A stretch of DNA of 64,000 nucleotides from Methylobacterium sp. R2-1 (GTDB lineage: Bacteria > Pseudomonadota > Alphaproteobacteria > Rhizobiales > Beijerinckiaceae), in assembly GCF_014191355.1 (NCBI RefSeq), contig NZ_JACHWM010000016.1:62001-126000 (forward strand), given 5' to 3'. Below are positions 26,449 through 36,054 of the stretch, one piece after another. Numbering within the stretch: the first letter of the stretch is position 1; each line of letters begins with the position of its first letter. The translations under genes were made by a program, and so were the position numbers. The notes beneath the pieces are model-generated. The model saw only the letters and a program-made list of their open reading frames with translations, had not been told where the DNA came from and did not search any database.

Positions 26449-26769
26449 TCAGCCCTGGCGGGCCGGTGTCGTCACGACGAGGCCGTCGAGTTCGGGCGTC
26501 ACGCGGATCTGGCAGCACAGGCGCGAGGTCGCGCGCACGTCCGAGGCGAAGTCCAGCATGTCCTGCTCCATCGGCTCGGCCGGTCCGACCTTCTCGGCCC
26601 AGGCCTCGTCCACGTAGACGTGGCAGGTGGCGCAGGCGCAGGCCCCGCCGCACTCGGCATCGATGCCCGGAACGTTGTTGCGGATCGCCGTCTCCATGAC
26701 GGTCGAGCCGACCTCACCGTCGATCGTGCGGGCCGTGCCGGCGTGATCGACGAAGGTGATCTTGGGCAT
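26449..26769 (-). CDS. [2Fe-2S] ferredoxin, adrenodoxin type
   Basis: A protein of 106 residues. The cluster is held by four cysteines in C-G-G-A-C-A-C-A-T-C-H-V-Y and the later L-C-C-Q-I-R-V, the vertebrate/adrenodoxin-type arrangement (C-x5-C-x2-C-xn-C). Such ferredoxins carry electrons to cytochromes P450, ring hydroxylases or Fe-S assembly. No redox partner is encoded beside it. The start MPKITFVDHAG at 26769 has GGAGCAAGG just upstream; longer readings add a low-complexity leader without this signal. Confidence 0.93.
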   Translation of the reverse strand: MPKITFVDHAGTARTIDGEVGSTVMETAIRNNVPGIDAECGGACACATCHVYVDEAWAEKVGPAEPMEQDMLDFASDVRATSRLCCQIRVTPELDGLVVTTPARQG

Positions 26770-27039
26770 ACCTTGCTCCGGGACGTGTCGGCGTCCGCCT
26801 GCAATCCTTCGGGGGGGCGGCGTGGCGCCTGCTTGCGGGCGGCGGCGCAAGAATGCAAGCGGGAAGCCGGCGCTTTTCCGTCGCGCCGGCAGCAATGGTC
26901 CGCCCTCGCCTGCCGCCCGGAAGCGCAGCATTTGATATGCTAAGGATCGTCAGCCCTCACCGGAGCCGTGTTGCACGGCGCAACGCCATGTCCGCGAAGG
27001 CGGCGCCCGTGCGCCGTCGGTTCCCGAGAGGATGAGGCG

Positions 27040-27180
27040 ATGGCATGCAGCCGGGCAGACGCCGCAGAGACGTGGTCCGCGATCCTCACCGATCGTCGTC
27101 GCAGCGAGGGAACCGCGTTCAGCCTGGAGGAGCGCCGGAAGCATGGCCTCGAAGGACTGCTCTACAAGCCGGAAGACTGA
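27040..27180 (+). CDS. 46-residue protein resembling the N-terminus of malic enzyme
   Basis: A short reading frame with a good ribosome binding site (GAGGATGAGGCG) directly ahead of ATG at 27040. Its second half (E-G-T-A-F-S-L-E-E-R-R, then H-G-L-E-G-L-L) follows the opening of NAD(P)-dependent malic enzymes, which usually read G-T-A-F-T-x-E-E-R and G-L-x-G-L-L-P-P. Here the frame stops a few residues later, and no catalytic part follows in any frame. It is either a free-standing microprotein or a gene remnant that kept its start signals. Confidence 0.5.
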   Translation: MACSRADAAETWSAILTDRRRSEGTAFSLEERRKHGLEGLLYKPED

Positions 27181-27186
27181 AGGTCT

Positions 27187-27558
27187 TCACGCCTCCAGGC
27201 CGAAGGAAGCGAGTGCATCCAGTGTCTGCGCGACGGCGTTCCGCAGAGCTCCGAGATCGGCCTCGCCGGCTTTGCGGAGCCCCGTCTCGACGGTCGCGCT
27301 CGCCTCCGCGACCCGCATCGCTCCGACGCCCAGGGCTGCGCCCTTGAGCGTGTGGGCGAGGTCGGCCCGCTCCTCCGCCGAACGGCCCTCCTCCGCCAGC
27401 GCCGGCAGGAGGCGATGGCACTGACCCTCGAACAGGCTCAGCACCTCCCGGGCCAGATCCGCATCGCCGAATGTCTGTGTATCGAGGTGGGAACGATCGA
27501 GCAGAGGAGCGAGATTTTTCTCGACGTTCACGTCCGTCCTCATCGACTGCTTCTTCAT
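27187..27558 (-). CDS. Hpt (histidine phosphotransfer) domain protein
   Basis: A protein of 123 residues made almost wholly of one Hpt four-helix bundle. The phospho-accepting histidine is in L-A-H-T-L-K-G-A-A-L-G-V-G-A, near residue 70, and the preceding L-F-E-G-Q-C helix is typical. Hpt proteins relay phosphate between hybrid kinases and response regulators. No kinase is adjacent, so the partner is unknown. The start at 27558 (MKKQSMRTD) is used; a second Met at 27543 is equally possible. It converges on the microprotein gene with a six-base gap. Confidence 0.85.
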   Translation of the reverse strand: MKKQSMRTDVNVEKNLAPLLDRSHLDTQTFGDADLAREVLSLFEGQCHRLLPALAEEGRSAEERADLAHTLKGAALGVGAMRVAEASATVETGLRKAGEADLGALRNAVAQTLDALASFGLEA

Positions 27559-27890
27559 CTGCGTTCGGGATGAAACCGACGTTCGACCCGCCCGGCTCCG
27601 CGGAATAGGCTCGGCGCGGCGACCTGCCTGTGGGCGGCGCGGACTATCCACAGCGCAGGGCCGCCCGGGGCGTACCGGTTTATGCCAGCAAGCGTCAGAA
27701 CTTGGGGCGAGTGCCGGATCACGGGACCCGGTTTGGTAACCATTCCGTTAAGGTTTCTTGGGTGCGCCGGGCCGATCGGGTATCGGGTGCGGGATCCAAG
27801 GGACTAAGATCCCGTGGGACGTTGGGTAAATCCGTCTCCGCTGCGGAGGGCGCGTGCTCCGCAGCGGACGGCGATGCGTACGAGGGTTGC
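27559..27890. other. Intergenic region upstream of the giant coiled-coil gene
   Basis: About 330 bases lie between the divergent Hpt gene and the giant gene at 27891. The frame of the giant gene is open through this region, but the ATG at 27891 (MATEKKLKDPAEAAL) starts the recognisable part. The upstream residues look untranslated, so the promoter is expected here. No RNA gene was recognised. Confidence 0.45.
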
Positions 27891-30800
27891 ATGGCCACCG
27901 AGAAGAAGCTGAAGGATCCGGCAGAGGCGGCCCTCTCCGCGATCGAGCAGGCTTTGAATCTGGACATTCCGGCGCCGGGCGACAGCGCCCGCGTCGAGCC
28001 GCGCCTTCCCGATGTCGGTGACGGGGATCCACTGGCCGATCCCTTCTCCGAGGCCGGGGGACGCCGCACACCGACCCTCGACATCGATCCCGCCACCTCG
28101 GAGCTTCCCCTGCCGGAGCGCGGCCGCTCGCGCCGCGAGGGGGGCCTGCTGCCGCCCGACCGCTCGCTGGTGGCCAACGACGACCGCCAGAACATCGGAA
28201 TCCTGCAGCAGACGCTTCGGGTGCGGCCCTCGCGCAAGCCGTACCTCGTCGCGGCGATCGCCTCCTTCCTCTGGCTCAACGGCCTCGTGGCGCTGGCCTG
28301 GAACCAGTCCGGCGGCGACCTGAAGGCGTTCATCACCGGACTCACCGCACTCCAGGCGGCGGTGGTGGCCACCGCGATTGCCGGGCCGATCGTGCTGTTT
28401 CTCATCACCGCGATGCTGGCGGTGCGCGCGCACGAGATGCGCCTCGTCGCCCGCGCCGTCGGCGAGGTGGCGATCCGGCTGGCCGAGCCCGAGAGCTTCT
28501 CCACGGACGCGGTGCTGACCATGTCGCAGACCGTGCGCCGCGAGGTTGCCGCCGTCGGCGACGGTGTGGAGCGGGCGCTCGCCCGAGCGGGCGAACTCGA
28601 GACGCTGGTGCGCGGCGAGATTTCGACCCTGGAGCGCGCCTATTCCGACAACGAGATCCGAATCCGCAGCCTCGTCGATGAGCTGATCGCCCAGCGCGAG
28701 TCCATTGTCGGCAGCGCCGACCGGGTGCGCGGGGCGATTGCCGGCTCGCACGAGAACCTGTCGAGCGAACTCGAGGGCGCAGCCGAGCGCATCGTCGCGG
28801 CGATCAACGGCGCGGGCGAGCGGGTGACCGGGGCGCTCGACGCCCGCGGCGAGGCGATCACCACCGCGCTCGGCGAAGTCGGCGAACGGGTGGTCGGCAA
28901 CGTCTCGACCCGCGGCGACGACCTGATCCGCCAGCTCACCGCCACGAGCGAGGGCGTGCGCGGCGGCCTGGAGGAAATTGGCACCAACCTGACCAGCGCG
29001 CTTCAGCAGCGCGCCGACGAGGTGACCCAGGCCTTCGAGCGTACCGGCGGGGCGCTGACCCGCACGCTCGCCGACAACGCCGGCGCTGTCGCTCAGTCAC
29101 TGTCCGAGACCGGCACCGGCCTGATCGAGGCGCTCGACCGCCAGGGCGGCGCCGTGCGCGAGACCTTCGAGCGCTCGACCAAGGGCCTGGAAGAGGCCTT
29201 CCTGTCGCGCGGGACCGAGCTGACCGAACGCTTCGCGCAAACCGGCGGCGCGATCACCGCCCGCTTCGCCGAGACCGGCGAGGGCCTGAGCCGTCACTTC
29301 GCCGCCACCGGCGCGGCGATCTCCGAGGACATCGCCGCCCGCGGCGCCTCGCTGCGCACCGAGATCGAGGCCGCCGGCGCCGGCGTTTCCGAACTGATCG
29401 AGGGCCGCGGGCGCGACGCGCAGGCCGCCCTGGCGCTCGCCGCCGGCAGCGTCGCCGACGACTTCTCCACCCGCGTCGATCGCGTGCGCGAGGCGTTCCT
29501 GGCCTCTGCCACCCGCGCCGCCGAGACCATGGACGGCCCTGGCCTCGAACTCGCCGGCCGTATCGAGGCGGCCGCCTCCCGTGTCGACGATGTCATCTCC
29601 GTCCAGGGCGGCGCGCTCGCGTCGAACCTCGACGCGGCCGGTGAGCGCGTCGTCGGCCTGATGACCGACCGCGCGGCGCAGGCCGCCGCCGCCGTCGAGC
29701 AGGCGCTCGCCGGCCTCGGCTCCGGCTTCGCCGCGAGCGCGAACGGCACCGCCGAGAGCCTGCGCGAGACCGTGGCCCGGTTGGGCGACGACCTCGACGT
29801 TCGGGCCGCTGCGGCTCACGACGGCATCCGCCGCAACACGGAGACTGCGACCGGATCCGTCGGCGCCAGCGTCGAGGCGCTGGAGCGTCGCCTGCGCGAG
29901 GCCGCCGAGACCGTGAGCGGCCTCCTCGCCGAGCGCACCGCCGAGTCCACCGCGCGGATGCTGCACACCGCCGAGGAAACCTCGGGCGCCGCGCAGGCGC
30001 AGGCCGCCGCGATCGCTGCGCGCTTCGCCGAGGCCGCCGAGACGCTGCGCCGAGCGGCCGACGAGGCCGCCGCCACCGTCGAGACCCGTTCGGACGATGT
30101 GGTTGGCCGGTTCCACGCCGCTGCCGAGCGCGTCGGAGGCGAGCTGGGCAGCCGCAGTGAGAGCGCTTCTCAGACGCTCCACGCCGCGATCCAGCGGATG
30201 GCCGACGAACTCACCGCCCGCAGTGCCGAAGCGACCGGCGCGCTGGCGCTCGCCGCGGCCCATGCTGGCGGCGAGATCAGCAGCCGCACCGACCAGTCGA
30301 TGCAGTCGCTCCAAGATCTCCTGCGGCAAGTGGCCGACGAGATCGCTGTCCGCGGCTCCGAGGCGAGCGTGGCCCTGTCGCTGGCAGCCGCCCAGGCTGG
30401 CGGCGAGATCGGCAGCCGTGCCGATCAATCGGCGCAGAGCCTGCGCGATCTGCTGGGGCAGGTCCGCGCGGAGATCGACGGCCGCAGCGCCGAGGTCGCG
30501 GAGGCGCTGGCGCGGACCGCCGAGCGCGTTGGCGGCGAGGTCGGCACGCGCACCGAGGCGTCGCTGCGGAGCCTGCGCGACGCGCTGGACCGGATCGGCG
30601 AGGAGCTGTCCGTCCGCAGCGCCGAGACCACCGCGGCCCTTGCCCGCGCGGCCGAGCAGGCCGGCGGCGAGGTCGGCGGCCGCACCGAGAGCGCCCTGGA
30701 GGCCCTGCGCGAGACGCTGCGCCGGCTCGGTGACGAGGTCGCCGCTCGCGGTGAAGCCACGGCCCAGGCACTGTCGCGTACTGCGGAGGGGGTCGGCTCC

Positions 30801-33800
30801 GAGTTGGATGCCCGCCTGGGCACCCTGGAGGAGAGCTTCGACCACCATGGCCGCGGCGCCGCCGCGCTCATCGCCAGCCAGTCCGACGAGGCCCAGGCCC
30901 GCCTGGAAGGCGCTGGACGCGAGGTCGCCCTCGCCATCGACGCTCACGTGTCGCAGGTCGGCGACGCGCTCCACCAGAGCCATGCTGCCTTCGTCGAGAC
31001 CGCCGACAGCCGTACCCGCGCGGTGGAGGAGGCGCTGGGCAGCCGGCTCGCGGCCCTCCAGGAGACCATTGCCCGCGGCGACATCCTGGCCGACCGGATC
31101 GCTGGGAACGCGCGGACGCTCGGCGACACCCTGGATTCGCGCCTCACCGAGATCGACCGGATCATCGCCGTACAGGGTAATGCCCTGGCCGATTCCCTGG
31201 CCGAGCGCGCCCGCCTCGCCGGCGAGACTGTCGAGGCACGCATCGGCGAGATGGAATCCCTGTCCGCCCGCCGCGCCGCCGAGATCGGCGAGAGCTTCGC
31301 TGCGCTGGTCGGCCATGTCGACACGCGGCTGGGCGCCCGCGCCAACGCCCTCAACGAAACCCTGGTGTTGCGCACTTCCGAGATCGCCCGCACCCTGGAT
31401 GAGGGCGACCGCATCCTTGTCGAGGCCCTCGACCGGCGCATCGAAGGCTCCGCGCAGGACATCGCCAACCGCGGCCGCGCCGTGGGCGACGTCCTCGCCA
31501 CCCGCGCCGCCGAGATCGCCGAGCGGCTCGAACGCACGACGCAGGATCTCGCCCGCCGCCTCGACGAGGGCGCCGAGCGCCTCGATTCCGGCGTCGTTGC
31601 CCGTCTCGACTCCCTCAGCGGCACGCTGGAGGAGCGCACCCGCCACCTCGACGAATCCTTCGGTATCCAGGCGCTCGAAGCGGTGCGCCTGATCGAGAGC
31701 CGCACCCGCACCATCGACGGCGAGCTGACCGGCCGGATCCGCGACCTCGTCGCTTTGCTCGAGCGCCGCAGCGGTCTCGCGGTCGAGGCGCTGGGCGGCC
31801 ATGTCGAAGCGATCGCACGCCTGTTCGACGAGCGGTCCGAGAGCCTCAACCATCTGTTCGACGAGCGCGGCGGTGCGCTCGCCGCCGACCTCGATCAGCG
31901 CAGCCGCGCGACGGTCGCGAGCCTCGAGGGGCGCCTCTCCGACATCACCCAGGCTCTGGAACAGGGGGGCGCTTCTCTGGGTGGTCTGCTCGACCGTCGC
32001 GGCACCGCCCTGCTCGCCGCCCTGCGCGACCTCGTGGGGCAGGTCGATGGCCTCCTCGGCGAGGGCGCGGGCCGCCTCGGCAACACCCTCGAAACCCGTG
32101 CGGACGAGATCCGCACCCTGCTCGACAGCCGCGCGGACGATCTGCGTGGCCTGATGGAAGGCAGCGCCGGCCGGGTGCGCGGCGAACTCGAAGCCGGCTT
32201 CGGCGCCTTCGAGACGGTACTGGAGGAGCGTCTGCGCACCGTGCGCGACCTGCTCGATGCCCGCAGCAACGAGATCCGCGACACCTTCGACCACCGCACG
32301 GACGACCTGCGCGGCCTGATGGAGGGCGGCGCAGGCCAAGTGCGCGGCGCCTTCGATGCCAGCCTCGGCGCTCTCGAGACGGTGCTTGACGAACGTCTGC
32401 GTACGGCGCGCGACTTGCTCGATGCCCGCAGCAACGAGATCCGCGAGACCCTCGACAGCCGCACCGGCGCGCTGCGCGGACTCGTGGACGGCAGCGCCGG
32501 CCATGTCCGCGGCGAGTTCGAGTCCGGACTCGACGCCCTGCGTGCCGCTCTGGAGGAGCCGGCCCGCACGGTGCAGGATCTGCTCGACAGCCGCGTCGGC
32601 GAGATCCGCGCCATGCTCGACGCCCGCAGCGACGACCTGCGCACGACGTTGGAGGAGCGCGCCCGCACGGTTCAGGACATCCTCGACCACCGCACCGGCG
32701 AGATCCGCGGGCTGCTCGACGGCCATGCCGGCCGCCTCGACGAGGGCTTCCAGGGCCGTATCCTGCCGCTCCAGGCCGCGCTGACCGAGGGCGCACGCCT
32801 GTTCGTGGAGACGCTGGAGGGCGGCATCGGCCGCGCGGCCGGCGAGGTCGATGCCCGCACGCGCGGGCTCGCCCACCTGTTCGACGAGCGCCTCGGCGTA
32901 CTCGGGGACCTCGTGGACGGACGTGGCCAGCAGGTCGCGCAGACCGTCGAGATGCGGGCGCAGGAACTGCGCAGCCTGTTCGACGAGATCCAGGCCCGCC
33001 TCGGTGCCCTGGTGGACGAGCGCTCGACGGCGCTGACCGGCCGCTTCGACACCCAGACCCAGGCGCTGGCAGCCCTGTTCGACGAGCGGATGCGCAGCCT
33101 CGACGGGCTGGTCGAGAGCCGCGGCGGCGCTTTCGCGCAGCTCGTGGAGAACCAGGCTGCCGCGCTGGCGCGGACGGTCGATACCCGCAGCGAGGATTTC
33201 ACCAGCCGCATCGACGCCCGCCTGCGCGCCTTCGCCACCGTGGTGGCAAACCGCGCCAACGCGCTGGCCGACGCCTTCGACGAGCGCCAGGACGCCTACG
33301 CCACCCAGATCGACGAGGGCACGGCCCGCATGGTCGCGGCGCTCGACGAGCGCGCCCGCCAGCACGCCGCCCAGTTCGAGACGGTGGAGGAGCGCCAGAG
33401 AGCCGTCTCGGCCCTGGTCGAGGAAGGCACCGCCCGGATCGCGGCGGCGCTGGACGAGCGGGCTCGTCAGCAGGCCGCCCTCACCGAGGCCTTCGACGGT
33501 CAGCGGGAATCGTATGCGAGCCTGGTCGAGCAAGGCACGGCCCGCATGGTCGCCGCGCTCGAAGAGCGGGCTCACCGCCATGCGGCTCAGGCCGAGACGC
33601 TGGAGGAGCGTCAGCGGGCTGTTGCGGCGCTGATCGAGGAGGGCACCGGCCGCATGGTCGCGGCTCTCGATGAGCGCGCCCAGCGGCAGGCCGCTCTGAC
33701 CGAGGCCTTCGACGGGCAGCGCGAAGCCTACGCTACCCTGATCGAGCAAGGCACGGCCCGCATGGTCTCCGCGCTCGAAGAGCGGGCCCGCCGCCACGCG

Positions 33801-35900
33801 GTGCTGGCCGAGGCGTTCGACCGCCAGAAGGAGGCCTATGCCGCCCTCATCGACGGCGGCACGGCTCGGATGGTTGCGGCCTTGGACGAGCGTGCCGAAC
33901 GGCAGGCGGCACTGACCGAAACCTTCGACGAGCGCCAGACGGCCTACGCGGCGCTCGTGGAGGACGGCATCGCCCGGATGGGCCGGATGCTGGAAGAGCG
34001 CGCCCAGCGTCACGCCGCCGAGGTCCAGGCCCGTGCCACCGCGCTGGCCGAGGCGTTGGACCAGCGGAACGGGGCGCTCGCCCGCATGATCGACGGACCG
34101 GCTGCGGCCCTGGCCGGCGCCCTCGCTGAGCGGGAGCAGGCTCTCGACCGGCTCATCACCGACAAGGGGACACCGCTGGTCGAGGCGCTGCGCGAGCGCA
34201 CCGACGCCATCGTCGTCCGGACCGTCGAGTCGGTCAAAGCCCTGCGCGCAGCCCTGGATGAGGGTGCGGCAGCCTCCGCCGACACGGTGGCCCAGGCGAA
34301 TGAACGGGTCCGCCGCGACGTCGCGGGCTTCCTCACTCGGATCGAGAGCGCCAACGGCGCGCTCAAGGATCTCGTCGGCGGCGCCTCCGAGAACCTCACG
34401 GCCGTCGAGCAGGGGCTCGCGGCCCGCGTCGAGCAGATCCAGTCGGCCCTCGACCGGGTCGCCTCGGAAGCGGCGCAGGCCTCCGATCGGGTCTCGACGC
34501 AGGTCGTGGCGCTGCGCGACGCCTCGCAGGGCGCCCTCGCCCAGGCATCGGATCTCGCCGAGACGCTGGATGCGCGCGGCAAGGCGCTGGTGGAGCGCAC
34601 CGGCACCCATGTCGGCGCGCTCTCCGCGGCCGCCGGCAACCTGGAGGTGGTGGAGACCCGTCTCGCTGAGAGCCTGTCGAACCGGCAGGCGGTGGTCGAG
34701 GCGGTGCTGTCCCGCCTCGAAGAGCGCAGCCAGGCCATCGAGGCTCAGACCGGCCGCTTCGGCAGCGTGATCGAGGAGACGCTGCGCGCGGCCGAGACCC
34801 GCGCCCGCGAACTCAGCGAGAGCGTCGCCCGCGCCGTCCGCGAGGCCGGAAGCTCCGTGGCGGGCGACTTCGAGCGCCTGCGCAGCGGCGCCGATGAGGA
34901 GAGCGCCCGCACCGCGGCCGCTGTGCGCAGCACCATCGAGGCGGCTTCGGCCAAGATGATGGAGAGCTTCACTGCCGCCTCCGGCCAATTCGGCGACTCG
35001 GTCGCGCGGATGAACGCGATGGCCGCTGAGATCCGCCGCGAACTCGATGCGACCCGCGCCGACCTGCAGCGCGGCGTCCTCGACCTGCCCCGCGAGACGC
35101 AGGATGCGACGAGCGAGATGCGTCGAGTGGTGGCCGAGCAGATCGACGCGCTGAACGAGCTGGCTGCCTTGGTCGCCCGTTCGAACCGCTCGGTCGATGT
35201 CGCCCAGCCGGCGGCGCAGGCTCGCGCGGTCGAGCAGCGCCGCACGGCCGAGGCCGGTCGCGGCGCCTCCGCTCCCGTCTCCGCGCCGCAGACCGCGCCT
35301 GCGCCGGTCCGCAGCGCGGCGCCGACGGCGGCCCGACCCCAGACGCCGGCCCCGTCCTCCGCCCCCGTGCGTCCGGCGAGCCCGGCTGCAGTCCAGGGTG
35401 GAGGCCAGGGCGTGGTCCAAGGGCGGCCCGGCACCCGCGACAACCGGGGCTGGCTGTCCGATCTCCTGACCCGCGCCTCGCTCGACGATGACGGTGCCGA
35501 GGCGATCCCCGCTCCGACTCCTGGACCGGCTCCCGAGACGAAGGGGCCTGTGGAGCGGATCTCGCTCGACGCGATCTCGACCGACATCGCCCGGATGGTG
35601 GATCATCAGGCTTCGGTCGAGTTCTGGCAGCGCTACCGCCGGGGCGACGCGAACCTGTTCGATGGCCGCCTCTACACGGTTCAGGGCCGGCAGACCTTCG
35701 AGCAGATCCAGCGCCGCTACCGAGCGGATGTGGAGTTCCGCCGCACGGTCGATCGCTATGTCGGCGAGTTCGAGCGACTGCTCGGCGAGGTGACGAAGAA
35801 CGACCGCGATACCAAGCGCGCGGACGCCTACCTCACCTCGGAGACGGGCAAGGTGTACACCATGCTCGCCCATGCCAGCGGCCGGTTCGACGAGGCCTGA
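27891..35900 (+). CDS. Giant coiled-coil membrane protein, GPR/RgsE-like polar scaffold
   Basis: A protein of 2669 residues. Two transmembrane helices lie near residues 117-139 and 153-178; nearly everything after them is alpha-helical and charged, with apolipoprotein-like repeats. It has three repeat arrays: five 44-residue units (residues 733-952), at least three 55-residue units (1398-1562) and seven 36-residue units (1806-2057). A proline-rich linker near 2450-2530 leads to a conserved globular end (W-Q-R-Y-R-R-G-D, then Y-T-V-Q-G-R-Q-T-F, ending S-E-T-G-K-V-Y-T-M-L-A-H-A). This layout matches the Growth Pole Ring protein of Agrobacterium and RgsE of Sinorhizobium, which organise polar growth. 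The assignment is by architecture. Confidence 0.8.
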   Translation: MATEKKLKDPAEAALSAIEQALNLDIPAPGDSARVEPRLPDVGDGDPLADPFSEAGGRRTPTLDIDPATSELPLPERGRSRREGGLLPPDRSLVANDDRQNIGILQQTLRVRPSRKPYLVAAIASFLWLNGLVALAWNQSGGDLKAFITGLTALQAAVVATAIAGPIVLFLITAMLAVRAHEMRLVARAVGEVAIRLAEPESFSTDAVLTMSQTVRREVAAVGDGVERALARAGELETLVRGEISTLERAYSDNEIRIRSLVDELIAQRESIVGSADRVRGAIAGSHENLSSELEGAAERIVAAINGAGERVTGALDARGEAITTALGEVGERVVGNVSTRGDDLIRQLTATSEGVRGGLEEIGTNLTSALQQRADEVTQAFERTGGALTRTLADNAGAVAQSLSETGTGLIEALDRQGGAVRETFERSTKGLEEAFLSRGTELTERFAQTGGAITARFAETGEGLSRHFAATGAAISEDIAARGASLRTEIEAAGAGVSELIEGRGRDAQAALALAAGSVADDFSTRVDRVREAFLASATRAAETMDGPGLELAGRIEAAASRVDDVISVQGGALASNLDAAGERVVGLMTDRAAQAAAAVEQALAGLGSGFAASANGTAESLRETVARLGDDLDVRAAAAHDGIRRNTETATGSVGASVEALERRLREAAETVSGLLAERTAESTARMLHTAEETSGAAQAQAAAIAARFAEAAETLRRAADEAAATVETRSDDVVGRFHAAAERVGGELGSRSESASQTLHAAIQRMADELTARSAEATGALALAAAHAGGEISSRTDQSMQSLQDLLRQVADEIAVRGSEASVALSLAAAQAGGEIGSRADQSAQSLRDLLGQVRAEIDGRSAEVAEALARTAERVGGEVGTRTEASLRSLRDALDRIGEELSVRSAETTAALARAAEQAGGEVGGRTESALEALRETLRRLGDEVAARGEATAQALSRTAEGVGSELDARLGTLEESFDHHGRGAAALIASQSDEAQARLEGAGREVALAIDAHVSQVGDALHQSHAAFVETADSRTRAVEEALGSRLAALQETIARGDILADRIAGNARTLGDTLDSRLTEIDRIIAVQGNALADSLAERARLAGETVEARIGEMESLSARRAAEIGESFAALVGHVDTRLGARANALNETLVLRTSEIARTLDEGDRILVEALDRRIEGSAQDIANRGRAVGDVLATRAAEIAERLERTTQDLARRLDEGAERLDSGVVARLDSLSGTLEERTRHLDESFGIQALEAVRLIESRTRTIDGELTGRIRDLVALLERRSGLAVEALGGHVEAIARLFDERSESLNHLFDERGGALAADLDQRSRATVASLEGRLSDITQALEQGGASLGGLLDRRGTALLAALRDLVGQVDGLLGEGAGRLGNTLETRADEIRTLLDSRADDLRGLMEGSAGRVRGELEAGFGAFETVLEERLRTVRDLLDARSNEIRDTFDHRTDDLRGLMEGGAGQVRGAFDASLGALETVLDERLRTARDLLDARSNEIRETLDSRTGALRGLVDGSAGHVRGEFESGLDALRAALEEPARTVQDLLDSRVGEIRAMLDARSDDLRTTLEERARTVQDILDHRTGEIRGLLDGHAGRLDEGFQGRILPLQAALTEGARLFVETLEGGIGRAAGEVDARTRGLAHLFDERLGVLGDLVDGRGQQVAQTVEMRAQELRSLFDEIQARLGALVDERSTALTGRFDTQTQALAALFDERMRSLDGLVESRGGAFAQLVENQAAALARTVDTRSEDFTSRIDARLRAFATVVANRANALADAFDERQDAYATQIDEGTARMVAALDERARQHAAQFETVEERQRAVSALVEEGTARIAAALDERARQQAALTEAFDGQRESYASLVEQGTARMVAALEERAHRHAAQAETLEERQRAVAALIEEGTGRMVAALDERAQRQAALTEAFDGQREAYATLIEQGTARMVSALEERARRHAVLAEAFDRQKEAYAALIDGGTARMVAALDERAERQAALTETFDERQTAYAALVEDGIARMGRMLEERAQRHAAEVQARATALAEALDQRNGALARMIDGPAAALAGALAEREQALDRLITDKGTPLVEALRERTDAIVVRTVESVKALRAALDEGAAASADTVAQANERVRRDVAGFLTRIESANGALKDLVGGASENLTAVEQGLAARVEQIQSALDRVASEAAQASDRVSTQVVALRDASQGALAQASDLAETLDARGKALVERTGTHVGALSAAAGNLEVVETRLAESLSNRQAVVEAVLSRLEERSQAIEAQTGRFGSVIEETLRAAETRARELSESVARAVREAGSSVAGDFERLRSGADEESARTAAAVRSTIEAASAKMMESFTAASGQFGDSVARMNAMAAEIRRELDATRADLQRGVLDLPRETQDATSEMRRVVAEQIDALNELAALVARSNRSVDVAQPAAQARAVEQRRTAEAGRGASAPVSAPQTAPAPVRSAAPTAARPQTPAPSSAPVRPASPAAVQGGGQGVVQGRPGTRDNRGWLSDLLTRASLDDDGAEAIPAPTPGPAPETKGPVERISLDAISTDIARMVDHQASVEFWQRYRRGDANLFDGRLYTVQGRQTFEQIQRRYRADVEFRRTVDRYVGEFERLLGEVTKNDRDTKRADAYLTSETGKVYTMLAHASGRFDEA
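30087..30746 (+). repeat. Five tandem 132-bp (44-residue) coding repeats
   Basis: Within the giant coiled-coil gene, five 44-residue units follow without gaps. Each begins R-S/G and carries G-G-E-[IVL] near position 18. 44 is four times eleven, as expected for an 11-residue (hendecad) helix repeat. Confidence 0.8.
32082..32576 (+). repeat. Three tandem 165-bp (55-residue) coding repeats
   Basis: Three 55-residue units with strong similarity (each with R-x-x-E-I-R near position 10 and a later E-x-A/L-R-T-V/A-R end) occupy this stretch, and a partial fourth unit follows. 55 is five times eleven, again a hendecad multiple. Confidence 0.75.
33306..34061 (+). repeat. Seven tandem 108-bp (36-residue) coding repeats
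   Basis: Seven units of exactly 36 residues follow each other, each opening near [LQ]-[IV]-[DE]-x-G-[TI]-[AG]-R-[MI] and containing L-[DE]-E-R-A near position 13. 36 is not a multiple of seven or eleven but equals ten turns at 3.6 residues per turn, unlike the other two arrays. Confidence 0.8.
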
Positions 35901-35971
35901 AGCCGATATTCCGGCGAGCGTGGGCTCGGGGTCTCCGAGCCCGCCTCCTGACGCATCGACCGGGTCGTTCG

Positions 35972-36017
35972 ATGAAAAAGGCCCCCTCCGCTCTCAAGCC
36001 GAGGGGGCCTTTTTCAT
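35972..36017. terminator. Strong bidirectional intrinsic terminator
   Basis: A perfect 17-bp stem (35972-35988 with 36001-36017), GC-rich in the middle, has five A residues on one side and five T residues on the other. Both strands therefore give a hairpin with a T-run. It ends the giant coiled-coil gene on the plus strand and the XRE-cupin gene, which ends at 36055, on the minus strand. Confidence 0.9.
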
Positions 36018-36054
36018 GTGACGTGGTCGTCCCGACGGGCCGGCCGGCGCCGGA

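Noticed and set aside
29097..35873. A reading frame open for over 6.7 kb on the minus strand, opposite the giant coiled-coil gene
   Set aside because: It arises because GC-rich codons on the plus strand rarely give stops in this antisense frame. It has no known domain, no ribosome binding site, and the plus strand has clear repeats, helices and a conserved end.
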